DNA from: Candidatus Subteraquimicrobium carltonvillense | GTDB lineage: Bacteria > Actinomycetota > Aquicultoria > Subteraquimicrobiales > Subteraquimicrobiaceae | Assembly (NCBI GenBank): GCA_002339355.1 | Contig: DDKQ01000001.1 | Span: 1 to 29,364 of the forward strand | DNA length: 29,364 bases | Direction: 5' to 3' | Part shown: positions 7,774 through 15,279 of the stretch, in pieces | Position numbering within the stretch: the first letter of the stretch is position 1 | Layout of the letters: every line of letters starts with the position of its first letter | The notes under the pieces: generated by a model | Database searches by the model: none | The model's input: only the letters and a program-made list of their open reading frames with translations | What the model was told of the DNA's origin: nothing | Made by a program: the position numbers and the translations under genes

Positions 7774-7822
7774 CTCCGTCCCTCCTTGCTTTTAATATAT
7801 TACACACATGGTTAAGATGGAT

Positions 7823-7991
7823 ATTAACAAGTTAGGTTTGCATTAGACATTCAAGGGAGGGGTAAGTGCTTAAGAAAACCTGCCCGTACGGGGCGGCGGC
7901 CGGAGTATGACTTTTGTAAAACTAAAAACCAAGCCGACCGCGTGGGCTCACGAGCACTTCACCCCGACCATGGTGTTAACCTCTTGTTAAT
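7823..7991 (+). repeat. Copy B of ~169-bp MITE-like element
   Basis: Perfect 9-bp terminal inverted repeats, ATTAACAAG and CTTGTTAAT, enclose the same internal stem and hairpins as copy A, with only scattered substitutions and 1-2 base indels. It occupies the gap between flxA and the lipoyl-carrier gene, in the same orientation as copy A. On the coding (minus) strand it would be transcribed as a long folded structure ahead of the carrier gene. Confidence 0.82.
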
Positions 7992-8037
7992 AATACAGTT
8001 AAGATACCCCTCTGGGCTCTTGACTCTTGACTTGTTT

Positions 8038-8874
8038 TTAATATTCCTTGGGCATCACTTGAAGTTCCTTATAGGTAAACACGGGACCATCTCTGCAAAC
8101 ATATTTACTTCCGATGTTGCACCTGCCACATTTACCAATCCCGCACTTCATCCTCATCTCCAACGTGGTCACGATCTGCTCGGGTGTAAATCCCAACTCC
8201 TGAAGGTTTTGGATGACGAATTTTATCATGATCGGTGGTCCACAGGTTATGGCCACGGCATTTTTCGGGCTTGGGGCAACCTCCATTAACACCGCGGGAA
8301 CGAAACCGACCCTTCCTCTCCACTTTCCATCACCCTTATCGACGGTGACGAAATAATTGACATCCTCCCTCTTCTCCCACTTTTTAAGTTCCCATTTGAA
8401 TACAAGATCACCTGGGCTTCGAGCACCATATATGATCATAATGTCCTCGAATTTATCCCTGTTTTCTTCGTGAAGCATGAAGTTGATGAGGGATCTTAAG
8501 GGGGCGAGTCCGATTCCGCCACCGATAAAAATGATGTTTTTGCCCTCCATATCTTCGATGGGAAAAGAGTTTCCATACGGACCTCTGACCCCAATTATCA
8601 TTCCCTCGGTGGCATTATGCAGGGCAGTGGTTACCGTGCCCATTCTTTTGATGCTGAACTCCAGGTATCCCTTCTGCGTAGGTGATGAAGTTATGGAGAT
8701 GGGAGCTTCCTCAACTCCAAAAACCGAAACCTGCGCAAACTGGCCCGGTTTATATCTGAAGCCTTTCCGGACCGCTTCATCCAAGAAGACCACCTCGAAG
8801 GTTTTCACATCATTGGCATCCGTTTCCCTGATGATCTTCCTTATTTCTGCCAGATGTGGAAGGTATGGGTTCAC
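8038..8874 (-). CDS. flxA: FlxA-like FAD/NAD(P)H oxidoreductase with [2Fe-2S] domain
   Basis: The 278-residue protein has a ferredoxin-reductase FAD domain (residues 1-105, with APISITSS at 57-64 and GPYGNSFP at 98-105) and an NAD(P) domain starting GGGIGLAPLRS (118-128). A C-terminal [2Fe-2S] site of the dihydroorotate dehydrogenase electron-transfer type follows (C244, C249, C252, C260). It is related to the gamma subunit of sulfhydrogenase and AsrB of sulfite reductase. In FlxABCD-HdrABC it is the NADH entry point. GTG start with AAGGGG upstream. The gap to flxB holds a short-word repeat. It is the last gene of the Hdr-Flx run, before MITE copy B. Confidence 0.87.
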   Translation of the reverse strand: MNPYLPHLAEIRKIIRETDANDVKTFEVVFLDEAVRKGFRYKPGQFAQVSVFGVEEAPISITSSPTQKGYLEFSIKRMGTVTTALHNATEGMIIGVRGPYGNSFPIEDMEGKNIIFIGGGIGLAPLRSLINFMLHEENRDKFEDIMIIYGARSPGDLVFKWELKKWEKREDVNYFVTVDKGDGKWRGRVGFVPAVLMEVAPSPKNAVAITCGPPIMIKFVIQNLQELGFTPEQIVTTLEMRMKCGIGKCGRCNIGSKYVCRDGPVFTYKELQVMPKEY

Positions 8875-8894
8875 ATTGATCCCCTTCCTTAATA

Positions 8895-8940
8895 AGCTCA
8901 GTAGCTCAGTTTTCAGAGCTTCGGAGCTTCTCAGCTCACT
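8895..8940. repeat. Short-word repeat between flxB and flxA
   Basis: AGCTCAGTAGCTCAG...GAGCTTCGGAGCTTCTCAGCTCAC is built from repeated AGCTC/GAGCT words, giving self-complementary stretches. It begins at the flxB stop codon. Similar wording (AGCTCAGGAGCT) stands near 11444. Confidence 0.5.
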
Positions 8941-9950
8941 AATTCTAAGAGTATCTGTCGGATATCGAAGTTGACCGGGCAGTTCTTAATGCATCTCCCA
9001 CAACCAACACAGGCAATTTCCCCATAATTCTTCACGAAATAATTGAACTTATGCATTATCCTCTGTCTTACCCTCTCTTTTCCAGACATTCTGGGATTAT
9101 GCCCTGATGCCTGTAAAGTAAATAAGGCGAATTGACAAGAATCCCAGGCACGAAAACGCTCACCACTGGTATCCATAGTTTCATCGGTGATGTCAAAGCA
9201 ATGACAGGTGGGACAGAGATAAGTGCATACAGCACAGCCAAGACATTTTTGATATATCCTATCCCAGAAGGAATCCTCAAACATCTTATCCAATCTCTTC
9301 TCTATTTTTTCTAAAGCGATTTTGGATTTAATCCTATTTACGGCCTCTTTCTCGACATTGAGCTTATCATCCAGGTCCGATTTCTTTGCCCTCTCGAAGA
9401 CCTGCTCGTATTTTTCGAGCAATGTTTCGCCTTCCTCGGTTATCCCTTTGACCACAAAACGATCTCCTATGTTCGTGAATAGCAAGTCGAGACCCTCCTC
9501 GGAGAAGGGAGCTCCACCTAAGGAAGTGCAGAAGCAAGTACTTTGAGGACGATCACAACCCATCCCCACGAAGATGGTCTCCTTTCTCTTCCGCAGGTAA
9601 TAGGGATCCTGGTAATCTGGTGAGTCGAACACCTTGTCCAAGAGAAGAATGGCTTTGGCATCACAAGGTCGAATTCCAAAAAGAACTTTTCTCTCCTCAG
9701 AAGGGAGAACCTCTTTGACCTCGATCAAGTCGTCTCGAATATATTCGAACATCTTCTCCGATCTTGGAAAGAAAATCTCTTTGGGAGGAATTCTGGAGTT
9801 AAGATAATTTAAAAGCATTTCACCGCTAGATTGAATGGCATCAAAAGAGACGATGTGATCTCTCTTTACGGGGGCGAATACCTTATAAGCCTTGAGGAGT
9901 TCGTTTAAGAAATCTACCATTTTATTTTTCTGGATCACCTTTTCGCTCAT
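8931..9950 (-). CDS. flxB: FlxB-like Fe-S protein (sulfhydrogenase beta/AsrA family)
   Basis: The 339-residue protein resembles the HydB/AsrA family. An N-terminal domain has GIRPCDAKAILLLDKVF (92-108) and a cysteine group near 132-141. Two C-terminal [4Fe-4S] motifs follow: CLGCAVCTYLCPTCHC (C236, C239, C242, C246) and CVGCGRCIKNCP (C314, C317, C320, C324). It should pass electrons between FlxA and the other Fe-S subunits of the Hdr-Flx complex. ATG start with AAGGTG upstream, about 20 bases after flxC. Which of the two ferredoxin-like subunits is called FlxB or FlxC in other species is not certain from sequence alone. Confidence 0.78.
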   Translation of the reverse strand: MSEKVIQKNKMVDFLNELLKAYKVFAPVKRDHIVSFDAIQSSGEMLLNYLNSRIPPKEIFFPRSEKMFEYIRDDLIEVKEVLPSEERKVLFGIRPCDAKAILLLDKVFDSPDYQDPYYLRKRKETIFVGMGCDRPQSTCFCTSLGGAPFSEEGLDLLFTNIGDRFVVKGITEEGETLLEKYEQVFERAKKSDLDDKLNVEKEAVNRIKSKIALEKIEKRLDKMFEDSFWDRIYQKCLGCAVCTYLCPTCHCFDITDETMDTSGERFRAWDSCQFALFTLQASGHNPRMSGKERVRQRIMHKFNYFVKNYGEIACVGCGRCIKNCPVNFDIRQILLELVS

Positions 9951-9971
9951 GGTACACCTTTTTGAATCGGG

Positions 9972-10922
9972 TTATTTTATGAAATCTTGTGGATCTTCCT
10001 CCTTAAAGGTCGCCAGAGGTGGTACCTCCTCCACGCTAAGACCCGCTTCGTAGCCAAAGAGCTCCTTTACATCCTTTTCCATTTTCTTGAGCAACCACCG
10101 GTGATCGATATTCATGGGACAAGCCCTGCTGCATGCCCCACAATCGACACAACGTCCAGCCACATGGAATACTCTGAAAAGATGGAAAACCCCAACATCG
10201 GAGGGATTGTCCGTAATGCCGATCCACCTGGGTTGAGATTGATCGACAAAACACTGCTCGCAATAGCACAAGGGGCAAGCGCTCCTGCAAGCATAACACC
10301 TGATACACTTGCTGATTTCCTTCTGAAAGTGGAGCCATCGCTCATCGGGAGATTCGGCTTCGAATTTCCTAACTTCAGCATACTCATCGATTTTCTCCAA
10401 CTCTGGCACCCTATCTCCGATCAACAGATCGAAAACGATGGGGTTCCTGTATTTACAAACTTTACAGGAATCATAGAGAAAATCGCCTTTCTTCAATATT
10501 TCTTGGAAATCCTCTCCGCGGAGAAGAATTTTCCCATTCTCACAGGTGGCTTCCAATATCTCCTTTTCGCCCAACCTGGATTCAATTTTTCTCCTATCGA
10601 TTATCCCTTCGCAGGGAATACCGACTATAAATATCTGCTCTCTTGTAATTTGCCTCTCCTGAATCAAACCCACGATTGAGCGGACATCGCATCCCTTGGC
10701 AACGATAGCTACCTTTTCCTTTCTTCCGGGCAGGTACTTGGCAAGATTGTTTTCACAGAACTCATTCCAAACGAGTCTGTCGACATCATCCACACTGGCA
10801 AGGAAGCAAGGGGTCGTTCGAAGGGCAAGGGTACCCTTCTCATAGCCAATTACCATGTCCACCTGTTTCTTATCGAGCAACTTTTTAACCTCTTCTTTCA
10901 GCAATTTCTCCCTTTTTTGCAT
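9972..10922 (-). CDS. flxC: FlxC-like Fe-S protein with FrhB-like N-terminus
   Basis: The 316-residue protein's first ~150 residues resemble the F420-hydrogenase/formate dehydrogenase beta family (VAIVAKGCDVRSIVGLIQER, 71-90; GIPCEG, 101-106). A CxxC pair (C153, C156) follows, then two [4Fe-4S] motifs, CIRCYACRSACPLCYCEQC (C206-C216 plus extra cysteines) and CVDCGACSRACP (C258-C268). It lies between flxD and flxB with short gaps. It is a likely electron-transfer subunit of the Hdr-Flx complex. A flavin site in the FrhB-like part is possible but not shown. ATG start with a weak AAGG upstream. Confidence 0.78.
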   Translation of the reverse strand: MQKREKLLKEEVKKLLDKKQVDMVIGYEKGTLALRTTPCFLASVDDVDRLVWNEFCENNLAKYLPGRKEKVAIVAKGCDVRSIVGLIQERQITREQIFIVGIPCEGIIDRRKIESRLGEKEILEATCENGKILLRGEDFQEILKKGDFLYDSCKVCKYRNPIVFDLLIGDRVPELEKIDEYAEVRKFEAESPDERWLHFQKEISKCIRCYACRSACPLCYCEQCFVDQSQPRWIGITDNPSDVGVFHLFRVFHVAGRCVDCGACSRACPMNIDHRWLLKKMEKDVKELFGYEAGLSVEEVPPLATFKEEDPQDFIK

Positions 10923-10952
10923 CGATATACACGCCTTTCGAGAATCTTAAAA

Positions 10953-11426
10953 CTAATGGGGGTCGGCTTTCCTCTTCACCAGTCTCTTTGCCGGACCCAA
11001 AGCTTTAACCTGCTCCACCACATCCTCGACAACCTTGGCGAACTTTTCACCTTCAGAGGCGGAGACCCATGAGAACTGCACCCTCTCCGGTTCAATGCCC
11101 ACATATTCTAGGAGATTTTTGAGGATGGCGAATCTCCTCCTGGCGATGTAATTTCCGCTGATGTAATGGCAATCACCGGGGTGGCATCCCGAAACAAGGA
11201 CTCCATCGGCGCCGTTCTGCAAACTCCTCATGATGAACAGGGGGTGCACTCTCCCCGAACAGGGAATGCGAATGATTCGCACATTTGGAGGATACTGGAT
11301 CCTACTGATTCCGGCGAGATCGGCACCGGCATAACTGCACCAGTTGCACAGGAAGGCCACGATTTTCGGCTCCCAGTCAGTTTGGAGTTTGGAGTTTGGA
11401 GTTTGGAGCTCTGAGTTCTTGCTCAT
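10953..11426 (-). CDS. flxD: FlxD/MvhD-like [2Fe-2S] protein
   Basis: The 157-residue protein is a complete MvhD domain with cysteines C27, C30, C56, C81 and C86 (FLCNWCSYAGADL, PCSGRVHP, GCHPGDCHY). MvhD links the electron-donating partner to HdrA. Its first 16 residues (SELQTPNSKLQT region) are encoded by a tandem GTTTGGA repeat (11380-11408) and have no counterpart in the sister protein at 14497-15279. The start seems genuine, because ATG follows GAGGGAG at proper distance. It belongs to the flx end of the operon and is the second MvhD in the cluster. Confidence 0.87.
   Translation of the reverse strand: MSKNSELQTPNSKLQTDWEPKIVAFLCNWCSYAGADLAGISRIQYPPNVRIIRIPCSGRVHPLFIMRSLQNGADGVLVSGCHPGDCHYISGNYIARRRFAILKNLLEYVGIEPERVQFSWVSASEGEKFAKVVEDVVEQVKALGPAKRLVKRKADPH
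11380..11408 (-). repeat. Four tandem copies of a 7-base word in flxD
   Basis: GTTTGGA is repeated four times in direct succession on the plus strand. On the coding strand it yields the N-terminal TPNSKLQT-type residues of FlxD. Copy number could vary only in ways that change the frame, since 7 is not a multiple of 3. Confidence 0.8.
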
Positions 11427-11458
11427 AAAATCTCCCTCTAAATAGCTCAGGAGCTGAT

Positions 11459-14400
11459 TTATAGGGCGTCAACGAGTGAGAGAATCTGTTCGTTGCTCAC
11501 ACCCAGTACATCTATGGCGCCGCATCTACAGGTTGCAGAGCAAGCTCCACACCCCTTACATAGCGCTTCGTTCACCCTGGCTACCTTCTTCTCTTCATCC
11601 AGCTCCAATGCATTATAGGCACAGACGGATATGCACATGCCACATCCAGTACATCTAAACTCATTTACCGTTGCTATCATTCCCTCTATCTCCATCTTGT
11701 CCTTGGCTAATATGGTAGAAGCCCTTGAGGCTGCTGCATAGGCTTGAGAGATGCTCTCATCCATAAGCTTTGGTGAGTGTGCCAGACCACACAGGAAAAT
11801 GCCCTCCGTGGCAAAGTCAACCGGACGAAGTTTCATCTGGGCTTCCAGGTAAAATCCATCCTCATTTAAAGGTACCTTTAACATCTTGGCAAGCTTTTTA
11901 TTATCGGGTTGGGGGACGATGCCCACGCTTAAAACCAAAAGGTCCGGTCGGAGTAAAATTTCCTCACCTAAAATGGGTTCTCTGACCAGGACTTCCAAAG
12001 CTTTCTTCCCCTTGGCAACCTTGGGTTTCTTGTCTTCATCAAAGCGAATGAATATTATGCCCACTTCCCGAGCCTTTCGATAGTAATCCTCTCGGAAGCC
12101 ATAAGTTCTCACCTCTCTATACAGGATGAATATATTTGCTTTGGGATTCTTTTCCTTTATCTTAAGGGCGTTCTTTACGGTCTCCGTGCAACATATACGG
12201 CTGCAGTATGGTCGCTCGTTCTCTCTGGAACCAACACATTGGATCATCACAATGGTATTTGAATTTAAAACAGCATTGTCACCGTGAGCGATTTTTTCCT
12301 CCAATTCTCGTTGTGTGATTACTTTGGCGTCCTTTCCATATAGATATTCTTCGGGTTGGTATTCCCGACCACCCGTGGCCACGATGACCACTCCATGTTC
12401 CAACTCCCTTTCCGCACCATCGGCTATGATAGTGGTTTTAAAATTTCCAACGTAACCTGCAACCTCCTTGATCCTTGCATTGGTGTACACATTGATTAGA
12501 GGGTTAGCTCTTACTCTCTCGATAATTCCCTTTAAATACCCCTGCACATCCATGCCATTCAGAGTGTAATGAATCTTTTTCAGGTTGCCCCCGAGTTCCC
12601 TTTCCCGCTCCACCAGGTAAACTTCAAAACCCTGTTCGGCTAAGGATGAGGCGGCAGTCATCCCGGAGAGTCCCCCTCCTATGACCAAACCTCGCCGGGT
12701 AACCGGTAATTCCAATCTTTTCAGGGGTTGTAATAGACAAGCCTTTGCTACAGCCATCCTCACAAGTTCCTTGGACTTCTGAGTGGCTTTCTCGGGTTCA
12801 TGCATATGCACCCAGGAACACTGATCACGGATGTTTGCCATCTCAAAGAGATAACGATTGAGTCCAGCCTCCCTTATCGTTTCCTGAAAGAGGGGCTCGT
12901 GAGTGCGAGGGGAACAAGAAGCCACCACGATTCGGTTTAGATTATGCTCCTTTATCAGTTCTTTGATCCTCAGTTGCGTATCTTGAGAGCAAGTGTAAAG
13001 GTTGTGTTCCGCATAGACCACGTTGGAAAGAGTTCGAACATATTCAGCCACTTCGGGAACGTTGACCACTCCACCGATGTTTATTCCACAGTGACAGACA
13101 AAGACGCCAATCCTTGGACTCTGGCCTCTCACATCTATCTCGGGAGGGAAAATCCTCTCCCTAGTCAAGCTCCCCCGAACCGATGAGAGCAGATCGGCAA
13201 CACAGGATGCGGCGCCGCTAGCTTGCATCACCGTTTCCGGTATATCCTTTGGACCCTGAAAAGCACCGCAAACAAATACCCCCGGTCTGGTTGTTTCAAC
13301 TGGGGAGAATTGGTAAGTTTTGCAGAAACCATATTCATTTAATTCTATTCCAAGCTTCTGGGCTAAAGTCTGAATGCCCGGGGATGGTTCAAAACCAACT
13401 GAAAGGACTACGAGGTTAAATTCTTCTTCCATGAGTTTGCTATCATCCATCTCATATTTGATTTTTAAATTTTGTGTCTGGGGCATTTCCTCCACCGAAG
13501 ACACCCTGCCCCTCACGAATCTAACCCATTCCTCTTTTGCCCTTTGGTAGTATTTATCGAAATCCTTACCATAGGCTCTCAAATCCATGAAGAAGATGGA
13601 AGGTTGAATCTCCCTCACATGTTCCTTGGCAACAACCGCTTCCTTTATGGCATACATGCAGCACACAGAGGAACAGTAGTTATTGCCGCAGGTTTCATCC
13701 CTGGAACCTACGCACTGGATGAAAGCAATTTTCTGGGGAATATCCCCATCCGATGGTCTCAAGACACGTCCCCTGTATGGACCGGAGGCACTCAAGATGC
13801 GCTCAAATTCGATGCTGGTAACGACATTGGGGTATCTGCCATAGCCATATTCTCCCTTGAGATGCGCATCGAATTCTTCAAAGCCGGGGGCTAAGATAAC
13901 CGCCCCCACATCGATGACTTCCTCCTGTTCCTCTTGGCTGTACTGAACAGCATCGACCAAACATATGTTACTGCACAATCCACATCCAATGCATTTATCC
14001 CTATCGATGGCATAAGCCAAGGGGACAGCTTGCGGATACCCGATGTAAATAGCCGCTCTCTCGCTCAAGTTTTCGTTGAAAGTGTCCGATGCACCAACGG
14101 GGCAATATTTAGCACATTGACCACAGCCAGTACATTTTTGAGGATTAATATACCTCGGTTTCCTGACCAAGTTCACTCTAAAATCTCCCGCATTACCCTG
14201 TATATCTTTAACCTGTGTATAGGTTTTAACCTCAATGTTTAAGTGCCTTCCACACTCCACAAGCTTCGGAGATAAAATGCACATTGAGCAGTCGTTGGTG
14301 GGAAAGGTTTTATCCAACTGAGCCATAACTCCACCTATGCTGGTGGACATATCCACCAAATAAACCTTAAATCCAGACTCGGCCAGATCGAGGGAGGCTT

Positions 14401-14467
14401 GTATTCCCCCTATGCCACCGCCAACAACCAATACTGCCCCTACCTTTTGGTCATTTTCCCGACCCAT
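11459..14467 (-). CDS. hdrA: Double-length HdrA (tandem HdrA fusion)
   Basis: This 1002-residue protein is two HdrA units in one chain. Unit 1 (1 to ~440) has the FAD motif GGGIGG (16-21), two ferredoxin motifs (C112-C122 and C159-C169) and the flavin-site cluster motif CVGSR...YCSSVCC (252-270). Unit 2 (from ~450) begins with the usual HdrA N-terminal domain (CHCGINIGG), then a second FAD motif GGGLSG (597-602), a second CVGSR...YCSRICC (744-760) and a C-terminal two-cluster ferredoxin (C939-C949, C970-C980). I chose the ATG at 14467 because GGAGGAG lies four bases upstream; the frame can open at a TTG at 14491. HdrA holds the bifurcating flavin. Two flavin sites here plus one in the other HdrA make three in the locus. 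Confidence 0.88.
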   Translation of the reverse strand: MGRENDQKVGAVLVVGGGIGGIQASLDLAESGFKVYLVDMSTSIGGVMAQLDKTFPTNDCSMCILSPKLVECGRHLNIEVKTYTQVKDIQGNAGDFRVNLVRKPRYINPQKCTGCGQCAKYCPVGASDTFNENLSERAAIYIGYPQAVPLAYAIDRDKCIGCGLCSNICLVDAVQYSQEEQEEVIDVGAVILAPGFEEFDAHLKGEYGYGRYPNVVTSIEFERILSASGPYRGRVLRPSDGDIPQKIAFIQCVGSRDETCGNNYCSSVCCMYAIKEAVVAKEHVREIQPSIFFMDLRAYGKDFDKYYQRAKEEWVRFVRGRVSSVEEMPQTQNLKIKYEMDDSKLMEEEFNLVVLSVGFEPSPGIQTLAQKLGIELNEYGFCKTYQFSPVETTRPGVFVCGAFQGPKDIPETVMQASGAASCVADLLSSVRGSLTRERIFPPEIDVRGQSPRIGVFVCHCGINIGGVVNVPEVAEYVRTLSNVVYAEHNLYTCSQDTQLRIKELIKEHNLNRIVVASCSPRTHEPLFQETIREAGLNRYLFEMANIRDQCSWVHMHEPEKATQKSKELVRMAVAKACLLQPLKRLELPVTRRGLVIGGGLSGMTAASSLAEQGFEVYLVERERELGGNLKKIHYTLNGMDVQGYLKGIIERVRANPLINVYTNARIKEVAGYVGNFKTTIIADGAERELEHGVVIVATGGREYQPEEYLYGKDAKVITQRELEEKIAHGDNAVLNSNTIVMIQCVGSRENERPYCSRICCTETVKNALKIKEKNPKANIFILYREVRTYGFREDYYRKAREVGIIFIRFDEDKKPKVAKGKKALEVLVREPILGEEILLRPDLLVLSVGIVPQPDNKKLAKMLKVPLNEDGFYLEAQMKLRPVDFATEGIFLCGLAHSPKLMDESISQAYAAASRASTILAKDKMEIEGMIATVNEFRCTGCGMCISVCAYNALELDEEKKVARVNEALCKGCGACSATCRCGAIDVLGVSNEQILSLVDAL

Positions 14468-14496
14468 TTTCTCCTCCGTCAAGGGGATCAAACTCC

Positions 14497-15279
14497 TTAC
14501 TCGCTTAGTTTCAATGCTTTATATCTGGGTGACCAGCCTTCAACATCAGTCATAGCTATTAAGCCCCTGTCTTCCATCTTGGCTATACGTCTTAATACTT
14601 CCCTTGGCGATAATCCCAGTTTTCTGGCGATATCTTTAACCGAAAGGGCTCTCTTCTCCAATAGAAGGTATATCCGATTCTTTACGAACTCATCAAATAG
14701 ATTCTTATCCATTAGGAAGTCCAGTAAGTTCTGGGAAACTCTTTCTCCGTACACATTTCCCATTTCCATCAATTCCCTCTCCTTGCCAACCATCCATCTG
14801 ACCTTTTCATTCTCCACCGTTTGTCTTGCTGCAACCAATCTCTCTTTGAGCTCGTTTTCTTTCAATTCCTCCGATGAACCCAAAGGGCCCAGCTTCCTCA
14901 CTTGGGAGGTAAACCATTCTGCAAGCTTGGCAAATCTTTCACCCTCAGCCGCGGATATCCAATCAAGGTGTAGACGATTTGGATTTATGCCTATCTTTTG
15001 CAAAAGCTTCCTGGTCATCTTGATTTTTCTCTCAGCCTGATAATTTCCTGAGATATAGTGACATTCACCTAAGTGGCAACCCAAAACAAGAACTCCGTCC
15101 GCTTGATTCAAGAATGCCTCCAGAACCATGACTGGATCGACCCTTCCGGAGCACATCACCCTGATTACCTTCAAGTTTGCCGGATAAGAGATTCTGGATA
15201 CGCCAGCGAGATCGGCACCGGCATAACTGCACCAGTTGCACAAAAATCCAACGATCTCTGGCTCAAAACTTCGGGGCAT
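14497..15279 (-). CDS. mvhD: MvhD-like [2Fe-2S] protein with C-terminal winged-helix domain
   Basis: Residues 1-135 are an MvhD domain with C14, C17, C43, C68 and C73. After a charged, probably helical linker (138-200) comes a winged helix-turn-helix-like domain (about 202-258), with LSVKDIARKLGLSPREVLRRIAKMEDRGLI as the HTH and a short wing. Its ATG directly follows the hdrA stop codon (TAGATG), so translation is coupled. The MvhD part would link HdrA to its electron partner. The extra domain might bind DNA, or simply be a docking domain. It lies between the two hdrA genes. Confidence 0.85.
   Translation of the reverse strand: MPRSFEPEIVGFLCNWCSYAGADLAGVSRISYPANLKVIRVMCSGRVDPVMVLEAFLNQADGVLVLGCHLGECHYISGNYQAERKIKMTRKLLQKIGINPNRLHLDWISAAEGERFAKLAEWFTSQVRKLGPLGSSEELKENELKERLVAARQTVENEKVRWMVGKERELMEMGNVYGERVSQNLLDFLMDKNLFDEFVKNRIYLLLEKRALSVKDIARKLGLSPREVLRRIAKMEDRGLIAMTDVEGWSPRYKALKLSE

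Noticed and set aside
7823..7991. Known riboswitch upstream of the lipoyl-carrier gene (for example glycine riboswitch because of the GcvH resemblance)
   Set aside because: No conserved glycine, THF or SAM riboswitch words are seen, and the same element occurs at two other unrelated borders.
8038..9950. Anaerobic sulfite reductase AsrAB or sulfhydrogenase subunits
   Set aside because: The families are related, but the siroheme subunit (AsrC) and NiFe hydrogenase subunits are missing, and the genes continue directly from mvhD/hdrA, which fits FlxAB.
9987..10679. 230-codon plus-strand open frame
   Set aside because: It lies fully antisense to flxC, whose Fe-S motifs are clear. It has no family resemblance and is a shadow of that gene.
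14399..15040. 213-codon plus-strand open frame
   Set aside because: Antisense to the MvhD-HTH gene and the start of the double hdrA. Serine/leucine-rich shadow sequence without recognisable motifs.
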